A stretch of 64,000 nt of DNA from Nocardioides sp. Root190 (GTDB taxonomy: Bacteria > Actinomycetota > Actinomycetes > Propionibacteriales > Nocardioidaceae), in NCBI RefSeq assembly GCF_001428565.1, contig NZ_LMIA01000007.1:310001-374000 (forward strand), read 5' to 3'. The notes beneath the pieces were generated by a model. It was not told the DNA's origin. It was given only the letters and a program-made list of their open reading frames with translations, and did no database searches. Every line of letters begins with the position of its first letter. Position 1 is the stretch's first letter. Below are positions 17,426 to 27,000 of this stretch, one piece after another. Made by a program: the position numbers and the translations under genes.

Positions 17426-18924
17426 ATCGCCGCGTAGTGGTTGTTCCACTGGATGCCGGTCCCGGTGAGACGGCTCCACGCGGTCTCGCCGGTGCGGATG
17501 TCGATCGCGGTGACGTACCAGGCGTCGAGGAGGTCCTTGCGCGGCGGCTTGGAGTACACGTAGACGAGCCCGTTGCCGAGCGAGGCCTTCGGTACCGAGG
17601 TCGGTGCGACGGTCGGGTTGGTCCACGCCACGTGGCACCCGTCGGGCTCGATCATCACCCGCGAGACGCCGGGCGTCGTCGACCTGCCGAGCAGGGTCGA
17701 CTGGACGCCGGCGTACCCGTGGTTGTTCTCGATGATCAGCGAGTTGCCGGCGGCGACGAGGCTGTTCTCCGTGGTGCTCGCGCCACTCCGCAGGACCGGC
17801 ACCGAGCAGTGCTCGCGCTCGGCGTCGGGCACGCCCTTGCGCCGGTCGTAGACGATGACGTGGCTCTGCGGCTCGGCGTTGTCGGCGATCCCGATCCAGC
17901 GCTCGCCGATCAGGGTCGGGGACGTGCCGGAGCCCTGCGAGAGCATCCCGGGCTTGACCCCGGTCCCGCGGTCGTAGGGGATCGCCCAGGTGATCTCGGG
18001 GGTGCCGTCGGCGGCGGCGTCGAGCCGGTAGGACTGGTGGGTCGAGACGAAGTAGACGCCACCGGTCTCGTCGGTGGAGACCGAGTTGAAGATGCCCTCG
18101 CCCTCCGGGAGGTCGAGGGCGTGCACCGTCCCGCTCGCCCGGTCGAGGGTGCCGACGGTGCCCTGCTGGCTGAACCACCAGAGCCGGCCCGACCAGTCCA
18201 CACCCGTCGCGACGAGGCAGTCGCCGTCGGCGAGGTGCGAGGCGAGCGGCCAGGTGCGCCCCTTCGCGAGCTTGCCGTCAGAGGTGACCTGGACCTCGGC
18301 AATGGCCGACTCCGTGGTCGTCGCGTAGGCACGGTCCTGGCCGTCGAGGAAGAAGTAGGTGCCACCGCAGATGTCGGTGAACGGGTTGGCGGACTTGCTG
18401 AAGTCACGCGCCGACAGCTGGAGCTGGGAGAGTGCGCGCAGCGTCACCGGGTCGATGACCATCATCGTGAAGCCCTCGAGACCGCCGCACAGTCCGACGA
18501 TCCGGCCGCGGGAGTCGAACGCCATCGTGGCGCACTCCCGGATGCCGTACGACGCCGTGCGCATCGTCAGTGCGCGACCGGTCGGGCCGGAGACGGCGTA
18601 CGCATCGGTGCTGTAGGCGTCGTTGTGCATGCTGCTGCGGCCGTTCGGCGCCAGGAACGGGTTCTGCGGCACGGGCGGCGCGGGCAGGGGTTGGGGCGTG
18701 ACCGCGGCTCCGGTGAACCGGGGCACCAGCAGGTCGGTCGGCAACGGCGGGATCGGGAGTCCCGGGACGGTCGGCAGTGCGGGCAGGCCGGGCAGCGCGA
18801 AGCCGCTGGTGGTGCCGGTGCTGCTGGAGTCGCCGTCGTCGGCCGCGACCGTCGGCGTCGCGGTGCCAAGGGTCAGGGTGAGGACGCCGGCAGCCGCGAC
18901 GGCGGCCAGGGAGCGGAGACGCAT
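17356..18924 (-). CDS. Secreted beta-propeller-like protein of unknown function
   Basis: 522 residues from ATG 18924. A classic signal peptide (MRLRSLAAVAAAGVLTLTLG..AVAA, cleavage near 28) is followed by a Pro/Leu-rich linker (about 40-75). The rest alternates short strands and turns with repeated segments such as FDSRGRIVGLCGG, VDWSGRLWWFSQQGT, TDETGGVYFVST and LGPDGSLYVATILG, the look of a propeller built from about 60-residue blades. No catalytic residues recognised. Exported protein, perhaps a binding or sugar/quinoprotein-type scaffold; no better assignment is justified. Its 3' end overlaps the kinase gene by 70 bp on the opposite strand. Confidence 0.75.
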   Translation of the reverse strand: MRLRSLAAVAAAGVLTLTLGTATPTVAADDGDSSSTGTTSGFALPGLPALPTVPGLPIPPLPTDLLVPRFTGAAVTPQPLPAPPVPQNPFLAPNGRSSMHNDAYSTDAYAVSGPTGRALTMRTASYGIRECATMAFDSRGRIVGLCGGLEGFTMMVIDPVTLRALSQLQLSARDFSKSANPFTDICGGTYFFLDGQDRAYATTTESAIAEVQVTSDGKLAKGRTWPLASHLADGDCLVATGVDWSGRLWWFSQQGTVGTLDRASGTVHALDLPEGEGIFNSVSTDETGGVYFVSTHQSYRLDAAADGTPEITWAIPYDRGTGVKPGMLSQGSGTSPTLIGERWIGIADNAEPQSHVIVYDRRKGVPDAEREHCSVPVLRSGASTTENSLVAAGNSLIIENNHGYAGVQSTLLGRSTTPGVSRVMIEPDGCHVAWTNPTVAPTSVPKASLGNGLVYVYSKPPRKDLLDAWYVTAIDIRTGETAWSRLTGTGIQWNNHYAAIYLGPDGSLYVATILGLIRLADG

Positions 18925-18980
18925 CCGACGAGAGTAGAACGTGTTTCATTCTCGGCGGAAGGGGTGCTCGGCAAAGTCGC

Positions 18981-20468
18981 TCAGCGTGCGGGCGTCTCCT
19001 TGCCCAGCAGCCAGGCGTCGAAGAACTGGGAGAGCTCCGCGCCGGTGGTCTTCTCGATCCAGTCCCAGTACTCGGTGCGGTCGGCGGTGCCGTTCTCCTG
19101 CGAGGCCGGCCACTCGCGCAGCACCTTGAAGAAGTCGTCGTCGCCGAGCTTCTCCCGCAGCTCCTGCCACATCAGGGCGGGGCCGTAGTAGATGTTGCCG
19201 TCGCCGAACTGCTTCGGGTCGAAGGTCGCGGGCGGACCCGCGCCGGCCCGCAGCTGGGTCTCGAAGGAGGCCCACTGGTCCATCTTCTCCGCGACCTCGA
19301 TGCCCTCCTGCTCGGCCTCCCACATGCCCTGGAGGTACATCGCCATTCCTTCGTTCATCCACACGTCGGACCAGTCGGCGGGGGTGACGGTGTCGCCGTA
19401 CCAGTGGTGCGCGACCTCGTGCACGATCGTCCCGGCCGAGAGGCTGTAGGACGTGTTGCCGAGGGTGATCATGGTCTGGGTCTCCATGCCGCTGTCGTTG
19501 TCGACGACGAGGATGCCCAGCGAGTCGAACGGGTAGGGCCCGAGCACGTTCTCGACCCAGTCGACGGCCTCGGGCAGGTAGTTCGTCTGGCCGGGCAGCG
19601 CGCCGCCGTCGGCGTCGGTCCACACCTGCAGCGGGACGCCGCTGCTGGACTCCAGGTCCGTGTGCTGGAAGTCCCCGAAGGCCACCGTGACGAGGTACGA
19701 CGACGCGGGCTCCGCGAGGTGCCAGGTGGTCGTCGTCGAGCCGGCCTTCTCCGTGGTGTCGGTGAGCTGGCCGTTGGCCACGCCGGACCAGGGGGAGGGG
19801 ACGGTGAGGGCGAAGTCGTAGAACGCCTTGTCGGCGGGCTGGTCGTTGACGGCGTACCACGTGAACGCGCCGTAGGGCTCCTGCAAGGTCCAGGTCTCGT
19901 GCTCGTCGGTGATGCTCCAGCCGACGCCCTGGGTGAAGTCCGAGCGGGTGCTCGGGGCGGGCGCGGGCGCCGGGGTTCCGGCGTAGGTGATCGCGAGCTC
20001 GTACTCACGGTCCTTCGTGATCGGGTGCGCGATGCTCAACTGGGTGCCGTCGATCTGGTGGCCGGCCTCGGCGCCGTCGACCGTCAGCTCGGAGATGGCG
20101 AGCTGCTCGTTGAAGTCCAGCGGGATCGCGGTGGCGTCGCCCGTGGCCCGGAACGTCAGCGTCTGCCGGCCGGTCAGCTCGTCCTTCTCGGGGTCCCAGG
20201 TCAGGTCGAGGTCGTAGTGCAGGGCGTCGACGAGCGGGTCGCCGATCTGCGGGTAGACCGAGTCCTCACGGGTCTCGCTGCGGGCGAGGGCGTACTCCCC
20301 GCCGTCGGCAGGGGTGGTCGGGGTGCTGGTCACCGTGGGCGTCGGGGTCGGCTCGTCGTCGCGGTCGGACCGGGGGTCGCCGTCGTTGCCGCACGCGGCC
20401 AGCGCCAGGGCGAGGGCGGCACTTCCGGCCGCCGTCAGGAGGCGGGGTGCGCGAGTGGTGCGGGTCAT
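18981..20468 (-). CDS. M1 family zinc aminopeptidase, lipoprotein
   Basis: 495 residues from ATG 20468, preceded by GGAAGGA; a longer frame from 20531 would put 21 residues before the signal peptide and is rejected. The lipobox ALAAC gives lipidation at C26. The gluzincin motif is complete: H350-E-V-A-H354 and, 18 residues later, E373 in WMNEG. The upstream beta-domain (ALHYDLDLTWDPEKDELTG) is the M1 N-terminal domain. Shorter than full-length aminopeptidase N (about 850 aa), as for compact actinobacterial M1 proteins. Cleaves N-terminal residues from peptides at the outer face of the membrane. Divergent from the hydrolase gene at 20598. Confidence 0.93.
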   Translation of the reverse strand: MTRTTRAPRLLTAAGSAALALALAACGNDGDPRSDRDDEPTPTPTVTSTPTTPADGGEYALARSETREDSVYPQIGDPLVDALHYDLDLTWDPEKDELTGRQTLTFRATGDATAIPLDFNEQLAISELTVDGAEAGHQIDGTQLSIAHPITKDREYELAITYAGTPAPAPAPSTRSDFTQGVGWSITDEHETWTLQEPYGAFTWYAVNDQPADKAFYDFALTVPSPWSGVANGQLTDTTEKAGSTTTTWHLAEPASSYLVTVAFGDFQHTDLESSSGVPLQVWTDADGGALPGQTNYLPEAVDWVENVLGPYPFDSLGILVVDNDSGMETQTMITLGNTSYSLSAGTIVHEVAHHWYGDTVTPADWSDVWMNEGMAMYLQGMWEAEQEGIEVAEKMDQWASFETQLRAGAGPPATFDPKQFGDGNIYYGPALMWQELREKLGDDDFFKVLREWPASQENGTADRTEYWDWIEKTTGAELSQFFDAWLLGKETPAR

Positions 20469-20565
20469 CGTCGGTTCCTTCCCGGGGTGTGCGGTCATCA
20501 TGCCCGGCGAACGAATGTGAACACTGCTCACTTTCCGGTGTTACCCTCGCCCGACTCGCTCGTTG

Positions 20566-20581
20566 AGTGACCGGGATCACT
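20566..20581. promoter_or_regulatory. Crp/GlxR-like site AGTGA-N6-TCACT
   Basis: A perfect 5-6-5 dyad, AGTGACCGGGATCACT, 16 bp before the GTG at 20598. It matches the GTGA-N6-TCAC core of actinobacterial Crp/GlxR boxes. A second, poorer TGTGA-N7-TCAC lies at 20516-20531. Both are in the divergent intergenic region, so either gene could be the target. Confidence 0.5.
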
Positions 20582-20597
20582 TGCTCTGGAGGTTGGC

Positions 20598-23114
20598 GTG
20601 GAGAGACTGCAGGACACCGGGACCTCGCGACGGATCGGGCTGGCCGTCGTCACGGCCCTGTCGATCCTCGGCGTGGCCGCGCTCCTTCCGGGTGGTGGCG
20701 CCGGCGCTGGTACGCCGAGCCTGGCTGCGGCCGCGGAACAGCAGAAGGCCGACCGCGGTCTCCCGCACGACGACTCACTGCTCCCGCCGCACGACCACAA
20801 CGACCCCGCCACCAAGAACGACGTCTCCCGCGGACTCGCCGTCGGTGACGACGTCGTCGACCCCACCTCGGCGGTGCAGCGCACTGCCTCCGAGAGCTAC
20901 GTGAACTCGCAGCGGGCGCTGGCCGACCCGCCCCTGCGCACCGCGCGCCCCTATCCAGTCCGTACGTCCGTCCCCGCCCACCGCTACGCGATGGCGGGCG
21001 GTTGCTACACGCTGAAGGCGCCGACCGGGGCCTTCGGTCCCTACTACTTCAAGGCGACCCGGCTGGGCGGCTACCTCCTGCACACGCCCGAGGGTCAGCT
21101 CGCCCTCCAGGGCAACGGCACGGTCAAGGCCGTCGCCAGGGCGAGTGCTGCTGCGGACTGGACGGCGCGGGTCGCCACGGGCGGCTTCCGGTTCGACGTC
21201 GGGTCCGGCAAGGCGTTGACCGTCGTCGGCGGCAAGCTCGTCAAGGGAGCCGGGACGACCTTCGCCCTGCGCGTCGCGACCGGCTGCCCGTCGTACCCCG
21301 AGGCCCAGGTCAACGTCACCGGCGACCCGTTCGCCGGCGAGACGACCTACCAGGAGGTGCGTGGCTTCGTCGACGCCCACACCCACGGCATGGCCTTCGA
21401 GTTCCTCGGTGGCAGCGTCCACTGCGGCCGGCCGTGGCACGCGTACGGCGCGCCGTACGCGCTCGTCGACTGCCCCGACCACACGTTCACCCAGGGCAAG
21501 GGAGCGCTGCTCGAGGCAGCCCTGTCGGGCGAGGCTTCGCACGACCCGGTCGGCTGGCCGACCTTCAAGGACTGGCCGGCTCCCGAGTCGCTGACCCACG
21601 AGGGCACCTACTACCGGTGGCTGGAGCGCGCATGGCGTGGTGGCCAGCGCCTGTTCGTGAACCTGTTGGTCGAGAACAACAAGCTCTGCCAGATCTATCC
21701 GCTCAAGCGGAACTCCTGCGACGACATGGACTCGATCCGGCTGCAGGCCAAGGACATGCGGGTGATGCAGGACTACATCGACGCGCAGTTCGGTGGCCCG
21801 GGCAAGGGTTTCTACCGGATCGTGGAGGATCCGTTCGAGGCGCGACGCGTGATCAACAGCGGCAAGATGGCCGTGGTGATGGGGATCGAGACCTCGATCC
21901 CGTTCGGCTGCACGTACAAGAAGCTGCTCGGCAAGGACTATCCCGCCTGCACCAAGGCGGAGATCGACGCCAACCTCGACGAGATGCACGCGCTCGGCGT
22001 GCGTCAGATGGAGCTGGTCAACAAGTTCGACAACGCGCTGGCCGGTGTCGCCGGTGACTCGGGTGCGATCGGCCCGCTGGTCAACGCTGCGAACTTCCTG
22101 GAGACGGGCTCCTTCTGGGCGATGGAGCACTGCGAGCCGGCCGACGGCGAGTCCGCCGACAACCCGCAGCTCGCGGTGCTGCCCGATCTCGGTGCGGGCC
22201 AGCAGGACGCGCTCTTCGGCGCGATCGGCAAGGTGCTCGGCCTGCTGCCGGCGGTCCCCCTCTACGGCCCGCCCGCCCACTGCAACCGCCGCGGACTCAC
22301 CGAGCTCGGCGTGCACACGATCGAAGCCCTCGCCGAGCGCAACATGGTCTTCGACCCCGACCACCTGTCGGTGAAGGCCCGGGCTGCGTCGATGGACGTC
22401 ATCGAGGACCTGCGCTACCCCGGCGTCATCTCGAGCCACTCCTGGTCCACGCCCGACACCTATCCGCGGATCTACCAGGCGGGTGGCTTCATCACGCCGT
22501 ACGCCGGCGACTCGACCGGTTTCGTCCAGAAGTGGCGTCGCCACCTGGGCTGGGCCGACCCGCGCTACTACTTCGGCTTCGGTTTCGGCGCCGACATCAA
22601 CGGCCTCGGCGCCCAGGGCAACCCGCGCGGAGCCGACGTCGCGAACCCGGTCAGGTACCCCTTCACGGGCCTCGGCGGCGTCCGCATCGACAGGCAGAAG
22701 GCCGGGCAGCGCACCTGGGACATCAACGTCGACGGCGTCGCGCAGTACGGCCTCTACCCCGACTGGGTCGAGGACCTGCGCAAGGTCGCCGAGGCCCAGC
22801 GCAAGGGCGACGGTGTCCGGATCGTCGAGGACATGGCGCGTGGCGCCGAGGCCTACCTGCAGATGTGGGAGCGCTCGTACGGCGTCAAGGCCGACTCGTG
22901 CCGCAACCCCAAGCTGCGCAAGGCCACCTCGACGGTGACCGGGCTCATCCGGACCGGCATGAGCACCCAGGCCGTGCTGCGGGCGGTGGGCCAGCCCTAC
23001 GAGCGGCTCGGGACGTCGTACACGTTCTGTGCGAAGACCTCGACCCGGACCAGGGTTCCGGTGCGGGTCACGTTCAACGCGGCGGGCAAGGTCACGGCAC
23101 TGCGCATCTCCTGA
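20598..23114 (+). CDS. Large secreted metal-dependent hydrolase (amidohydrolase/membrane-dipeptidase-like TIM barrel)
   Basis: 838 residues from GTG 20598, preceded by TGGAGG. N-terminal export signal (about 12-45, Ala/Gly-rich hydrophobic). Residues about 125-235 form a beta-rich domain (GGCYTLKAP..YYFKATRLGGYLL), perhaps a lectin-like or ricin-like module. The remainder starts GFVDAHTHGMAFEFLGG, whose H-x-H resembles the first metal-ligand strand of amidohydrolase/peptidase M19 barrels. Later PDHLSVKARAASMDV and GVISSHSW supply further candidate ligands. The last about 75 residues (IRTGMSTQAVLRAVGQP) look like a small SmpA/OmlA-type module. Exported; substrate unknown. Many actinobacterial relatives carry only generic annotations. 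Confidence 0.72.
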   Translation: MERLQDTGTSRRIGLAVVTALSILGVAALLPGGGAGAGTPSLAAAAEQQKADRGLPHDDSLLPPHDHNDPATKNDVSRGLAVGDDVVDPTSAVQRTASESYVNSQRALADPPLRTARPYPVRTSVPAHRYAMAGGCYTLKAPTGAFGPYYFKATRLGGYLLHTPEGQLALQGNGTVKAVARASAAADWTARVATGGFRFDVGSGKALTVVGGKLVKGAGTTFALRVATGCPSYPEAQVNVTGDPFAGETTYQEVRGFVDAHTHGMAFEFLGGSVHCGRPWHAYGAPYALVDCPDHTFTQGKGALLEAALSGEASHDPVGWPTFKDWPAPESLTHEGTYYRWLERAWRGGQRLFVNLLVENNKLCQIYPLKRNSCDDMDSIRLQAKDMRVMQDYIDAQFGGPGKGFYRIVEDPFEARRVINSGKMAVVMGIETSIPFGCTYKKLLGKDYPACTKAEIDANLDEMHALGVRQMELVNKFDNALAGVAGDSGAIGPLVNAANFLETGSFWAMEHCEPADGESADNPQLAVLPDLGAGQQDALFGAIGKVLGLLPAVPLYGPPAHCNRRGLTELGVHTIEALAERNMVFDPDHLSVKARAASMDVIEDLRYPGVISSHSWSTPDTYPRIYQAGGFITPYAGDSTGFVQKWRRHLGWADPRYYFGFGFGADINGLGAQGNPRGADVANPVRYPFTGLGGVRIDRQKAGQRTWDINVDGVAQYGLYPDWVEDLRKVAEAQRKGDGVRIVEDMARGAEAYLQMWERSYGVKADSCRNPKLRKATSTVTGLIRTGMSTQAVLRAVGQPYERLGTSYTFCAKTSTRTRVPVRVTFNAAGKVTALRIS

Positions 23115-23154
23115 GACGGGCATCGGCTGAGGGATTGATCACCCCCCAATCGAA

Positions 23155-23170
23155 GTTACCTGCCGGTAGG
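23155..23170. promoter_or_regulatory. Candidate operator GTTACC-TGCC-GGTAGG upstream of etfD
   Basis: TACC/GGTA arms around a 4-bp spacer, 136 bp before the chosen ATG of the Fe-S reductase. It resembles dyads before the acyl-CoA dehydrogenase (42496), crotonase (49581) and malyl-CoA-lyase-like gene (59900). See findings. Confidence 0.4.
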
Positions 23171-23306
23171 CTCACGGAGTCGGACCTCTGGTCCAGGAAT
23201 CGGTAAGGCTTGCCTTTGGTTCGCTGACCCGGACCTTGGCCCTAGGCTCGGCCCGCGCATTCGTGTGTGCGCACCCTGAACCTGCAGACGAGTGGAGATG
23301 TCGCCA

Positions 23307-26300
23307 ATGCAGATCGTTGCGATCGTGGTTTCGCTGACCATCTCGGTCATCGCCATCGCCCTCACCGCTCGCGCTGTCGTCGCGATGCTCGGCGTCTTCC
23401 GGAAGGGGCAGCCGGCGCCCGGCCGCACCGGCAACCCGGTGGGTCGCACGGTGACGATGCTCAAGGAGACGTTCCTCCACACGCGCATGCTCCAGTGGAC
23501 CTGGGTCGGCATCCTGCACTGGTTCGCCTTCGCTGCGTTCATCGCACTCTCCACCGCCGTCGCGGCCGCGTTCCCGCAGCTCTTCGACCCCGAGTGGACG
23601 ATCCCGGTCCTCGGGAAGTGGTGGATCTACGAGTGGGTCGCCGAGCTGCTCGGCCTGCTCGGCACGATCGCGATCATCCCGCTGATCATCTACCGGGTCC
23701 GGAACCGTCCCTCCGCCAACGGTCGCCAGAGCCGGTTCTTCGGATCGACCATGTGGCAGGCGTACTTCGTCGAGGGCATGGTCCTCCTGGAGAGCTCCGC
23801 GATCCTCTTCATCCGCGGTGCGGAGTACAACCTCGCCAAGGCCCACGGCGGCGAGGCCGCCGAGCACGCCGACGCCTTCCACTTCCCCGTCTCGCAGTTC
23901 TTCGCCCGCCTCTTCCCGACGGGCGAGGACTCGATCGGGACCCTCGAGAACATCATCTTCTTCATCGCGATGATCAAGATCACCTCGGCGATGATCTGGC
24001 TGATGGTGATCTCCAGCAACCTCACCATGGGCGTTGCCTGGCACCGCTTCACTGCCTGGTTCAACATCTGGTTCAAGCGCGAGGAGGACGGCGGCACTGC
24101 GCTCGGCGCCGTCAAGCCGCTGACCTCCGGTGGCAAGCCGATCACCCTCGACGACATCGACGACCTCGACGAGGACGCCGTCCTCGGCGCCGGCTCCATC
24201 TGGGACTTCTCCTGGAAGGACCTGCTCGACTTCACCACCTGCACCGAGTGCGGTCGCTGCCAGTCCCAGTGCCCCGCCTGGAACACCGAGAAGCCGCTCT
24301 CGCCCAAGCTGATGATGATGGCGCTGCGCGAAGAGGCTTTCGCCGTCGCCGGTGGCGCCGAGCCGCGCGCCCTGGTCGGCAAGACCGAGCACGACCAGTC
24401 CGACGGGGTGCTCGACTACTTCTACAACCCGGAGGGCGCCGACTTCGTCATCGACGAGGACGCCCTGTGGGGTTGCACGAACTGCGGTGCGTGCGTCCAG
24501 CAGTGCCCCGTCGACATCGAGCACGTCGACCACTTCGTCGACATGCGCCGCTACCAGGTGCTGGTCGAGTCGAACTTCCCCTCCGAGCTCAACGGCCTGT
24601 TCAAGGGCCTGGAGAACAAGGGCAACCCGTGGAACATGTCCGCCACGGCGCGGCTCGACTGGGCCAAGGACCTGCCCTTCGAGGTCAAGGTCGTCGGTGA
24701 CCAGATCGAGGACCTCGAGTCCGTCGACTGGCTGTTCTGGGTCGGCTGCGCCGGTGCCTACGAGGACCGTGCGAAGAAGACCACCCGCGCGGTCGCCGAG
24801 CTGCTCGACCTGGCCGGCGTCTCCTTCGGTGTGCTCGGCAACGGCGAGACCTGCACCGGTGACTCCGCTCGCCGGGCGGGCAACGAGTTCGTCTTCCAGG
24901 GCCTGGCCCAGCAGAACATCGAGACCCTGACCGAGGCGAAGGCCAAGAAGGTCGTCTCCACCTGCCCGCACTGCATGAACACCCTGCGCAACGAGTACCG
25001 CGACCTCGGTATCGAGCTCGAGGTCATCCACCACACGCAGCTCCTGAACCGCCTCGTGCGGGAGGGAAAGCTGACCCCGGTCGACCAGGGTGCCGGCGCC
25101 CACGCGCGCAAGGTGACCTACCACGACCCGTGCTTCCTCGGTCGTCACAACCAGGTCTACACGCCGCCGCGCGACCTCCTGGAGATCCTTCCCGGCGCCG
25201 AGTTCGCCGAGATGGAGCGCAACAAGGAGAAGTCCTTCTGCTGCGGCGCCGGTGGCGCACGCATGTGGATGGAGGAGAACATCGGTGAGCGGATCAACCT
25301 CAACCGCACCGCGGAAGCGGTCGGCACCGAGGCCGACCAGATCGCGGTCGGCTGCCCGTTCTGCCGGGTGATGCTCTCCGACGGCCTCACCAAGATGCAG
25401 GCCGACGGCGACGCCCGCGAGGAGGTCGAGGTCCTCGACGTCGCGCAGATGCTGCTCGCCTCGGTCAAGGGCGTGCAGGCCACCAAGCTGGCCCCCGGTG
25501 CCGGAGCGCCCGCGCAGGCGAAGAAGGCCGCGCCCGCCGCGAAGGACGCTGCGAAGCAGTCCGTCGAGACGAAGGCCGAGCCCGAGCAGGGCGACGTCAC
25601 GATCACCGAGGACACCGTCGTCGCGACCGAGGACGCCGGTCCGGCCGCCAAGGCCTCGGGCGGCTCCTCGATGTTCGACGACCCCGGCTCCATGTTCGAC
25701 AGCCCGACCGAGGCGAAGGCTGCTCCTGCGGAGAAGGCCGAGCCGGCGGAGTCCGGGGCGGCGGAGTCCAAGGCGGCGCCGGCCGAGGGTGGCTCGCTCT
25801 TCGACGACTCCAGCTCGCTCTTCGACTCCCCGGCGCCTGCCGAGAAGTCGGCGGAGAAGCCGGCTGAGAAGGCTGCGGAGAAGCCGGACACGTCGGGTGG
25901 CTCGCTGTTCGATGGCGGCGGCTCGCTGTTCGACACCCCGGCCCCCGAGGCGCCGAAGCCTGCCGCGAAGGCAGCCGAGGAGCCTGCAGCGGAGAAGCCT
26001 GCGGAAGAGCCGGCGGCGAAGGCCGAGCCCGCTGCGCCCGCGCCGACGGCGGACCTGAGCGGCGGTGGGTCGCTGTTCGACCTCGAGGCACCCGCGGAGG
26101 CCCCGAAGGCGGAGGCCCCGAAGGCGGAGGCCCCGAAGGCGGAGGCCCCGAAGGCGGAGGCCCCGAAGGCGGAGGCCCCGAAGGCGGAGGCCCCGAAGGC
26201 GGCCTGCGGTGGACCTGAACGCGGGCGGATCCCTCTTCGACCTGGCTGCGCCAGAGGCACCTGCCCCCGCTCCGAAGGCTGCCCCCGAGGCTGCACCGGA

Positions 26301-26889
26301 GCCCGGGCCCGCCGCGTCGAACGATGACGCCAGCGCGGTCGCCGCCGAGGCGAAGAAGGTGGCCGACGACGCTGCCAAGGTCGCCGAGGAGGCTGCCAGG
26401 GTGGCCGATGAGGCCGCCAAGCTCGCCGACGCCTCGGCGCCGGCGCAGGAGCCTGCTCCCGAGCCCGTGGCCGAGAGCGAGTCGGCCGAGCCGGCGGAGC
26501 CTGCCGAGGCGACGGAGTCGGCCGAGCCCGCCGCTTCCGCCGCGTCGGGTGCCGCAAGCGCGCCGCACACGGACGTCGACATCAATGCGATGGGCTCGCT
26601 GTTCGACCTCGCCGCCCCGGAGTCGGCCGCGGTCGAGCGCCCCGCTGCTGCGCCTGCTGCCGCGGAGCCTGAGGCTGCCACGCCGGAGCCCGAGGCTGCG
26701 GAGCCTGCTGCGGAGCCGGAGCCTGCTGCGGAGCCGGATGCAGCCGCCGAGCCCGAGCCTGAGCCTGCTGCCGAGCCCGAGCCGGAGGCGCCCGCGAAGG
26801 CGGCCGCTCCCGCGTCGTACTCGGGCGAGGCCCACCAGCCGAGCACCGACGTGGACATCAACGCCGCGGAGTCCCTCTTCGACCTCTGA
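23307..26889 (+). CDS. etfD: EtfD-like membrane Fe-S reductase (ETF:menaquinone oxidoreductase), with apparent frameshift in its C-terminal tail
   Basis: Start ATG 23307, nine bases after GTGGAG; ATG 23298 and GTG 23292 lie within that ribosome binding site. N-terminal NarI-like membrane helices (to about residue 250) precede two [4Fe-4S] motifs, C312-x2-C-x2-C-x3-C and C390-x2-C-x2-C-x3-C. Two CCG-type domains follow (VGCAGAYEDR, CPHCMNTLRNEY; HDPCFLGRHN, FCCGAGGARM). This is the layout of mycobacterial Rv0338c (EtfD), which takes electrons from ETF during beta-oxidation. The conserved core ends near residue 725. The tail, of about 460 residues, is Ala/Pro/Glu-rich with ten S-[LM]-F-D motifs. 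As read, frame 0 stops at 26327; removing T26205 restores one frame to 26889 (1,193 aa). Confidence 0.85.
26094..26198 (+). repeat. Seven perfect 15-bp tandem repeats inside etfD
   Basis: GCGGAGGCCCCGAAG repeated seven times without a mismatch, encoding (AEAPK)7. Because the unit is a multiple of three, copy-number change would not shift the frame. The apparent frameshift lies just after the last copy, at 26205. Likely length-variable between strains (inference). Confidence 0.95.
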
Positions 26890-26899
26890 GTCGCGTCAC

Positions 26900-26940
26900 C
26901 GCAGGAGCCCCTTCCGTCACGGCGGAGGGGGCTTCCTGCG
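26900..26940 (+). terminator. Hairpin terminator after etfD
   Basis: CGCAGGAGCCCC (26900-26911) pairs with GGGGCTTCCTGCG (26928-26940) with one bulged base, starting 11 bp after the stop at 26889. No clear T-run follows, as is common in actinobacteria. Its position supports 26889, not 26327, as the true end of etfD. Confidence 0.7.
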
Positions 26941-26946
26941 CTTCCC

Positions 26947-26965
26947 GCCCCCTCCTTAAGGGGGC
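26947..26965. repeat. Short inverted repeat GCCCCCT/AGGGGGC
   Basis: 7-bp arms with a 5-base loop (CCTTA) between the etfD terminator and the acyl-CoA synthetase. Could be a second terminator stem or an operator; it abuts the Crp-like site. Confidence 0.4.
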
Positions 26966-26981
26966 TGTGACCCCGCTCACC
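26966..26981. promoter_or_regulatory. Crp/GlxR-like site TGTGA-N6-TCACC
   Basis: TGTGACCCCGCTCACC matches nine of the ten conserved positions of TGTGA-N6-TCACA and ends 19 bp before the ATG of the acyl-CoA synthetase. The placement fits control of that gene by a cAMP-type regulator; no regulator gene is in the window. Confidence 0.5.
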
Positions 26982-27000
26982 CGCGAGGCACGATGGACCC

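Noticed and set aside
14903..18178. 1,091-codon open frame on the minus strand over E2, kinase and propeller genes
   Set aside because: Spans three well-supported genes and has Arg/Asp/Gly-biased composition typical of shadow frames.
26094..26198. Tandem repeats as a possible CRISPR array
   Set aside because: Units are contiguous 15-bp copies without spacers, inside a coding frame.
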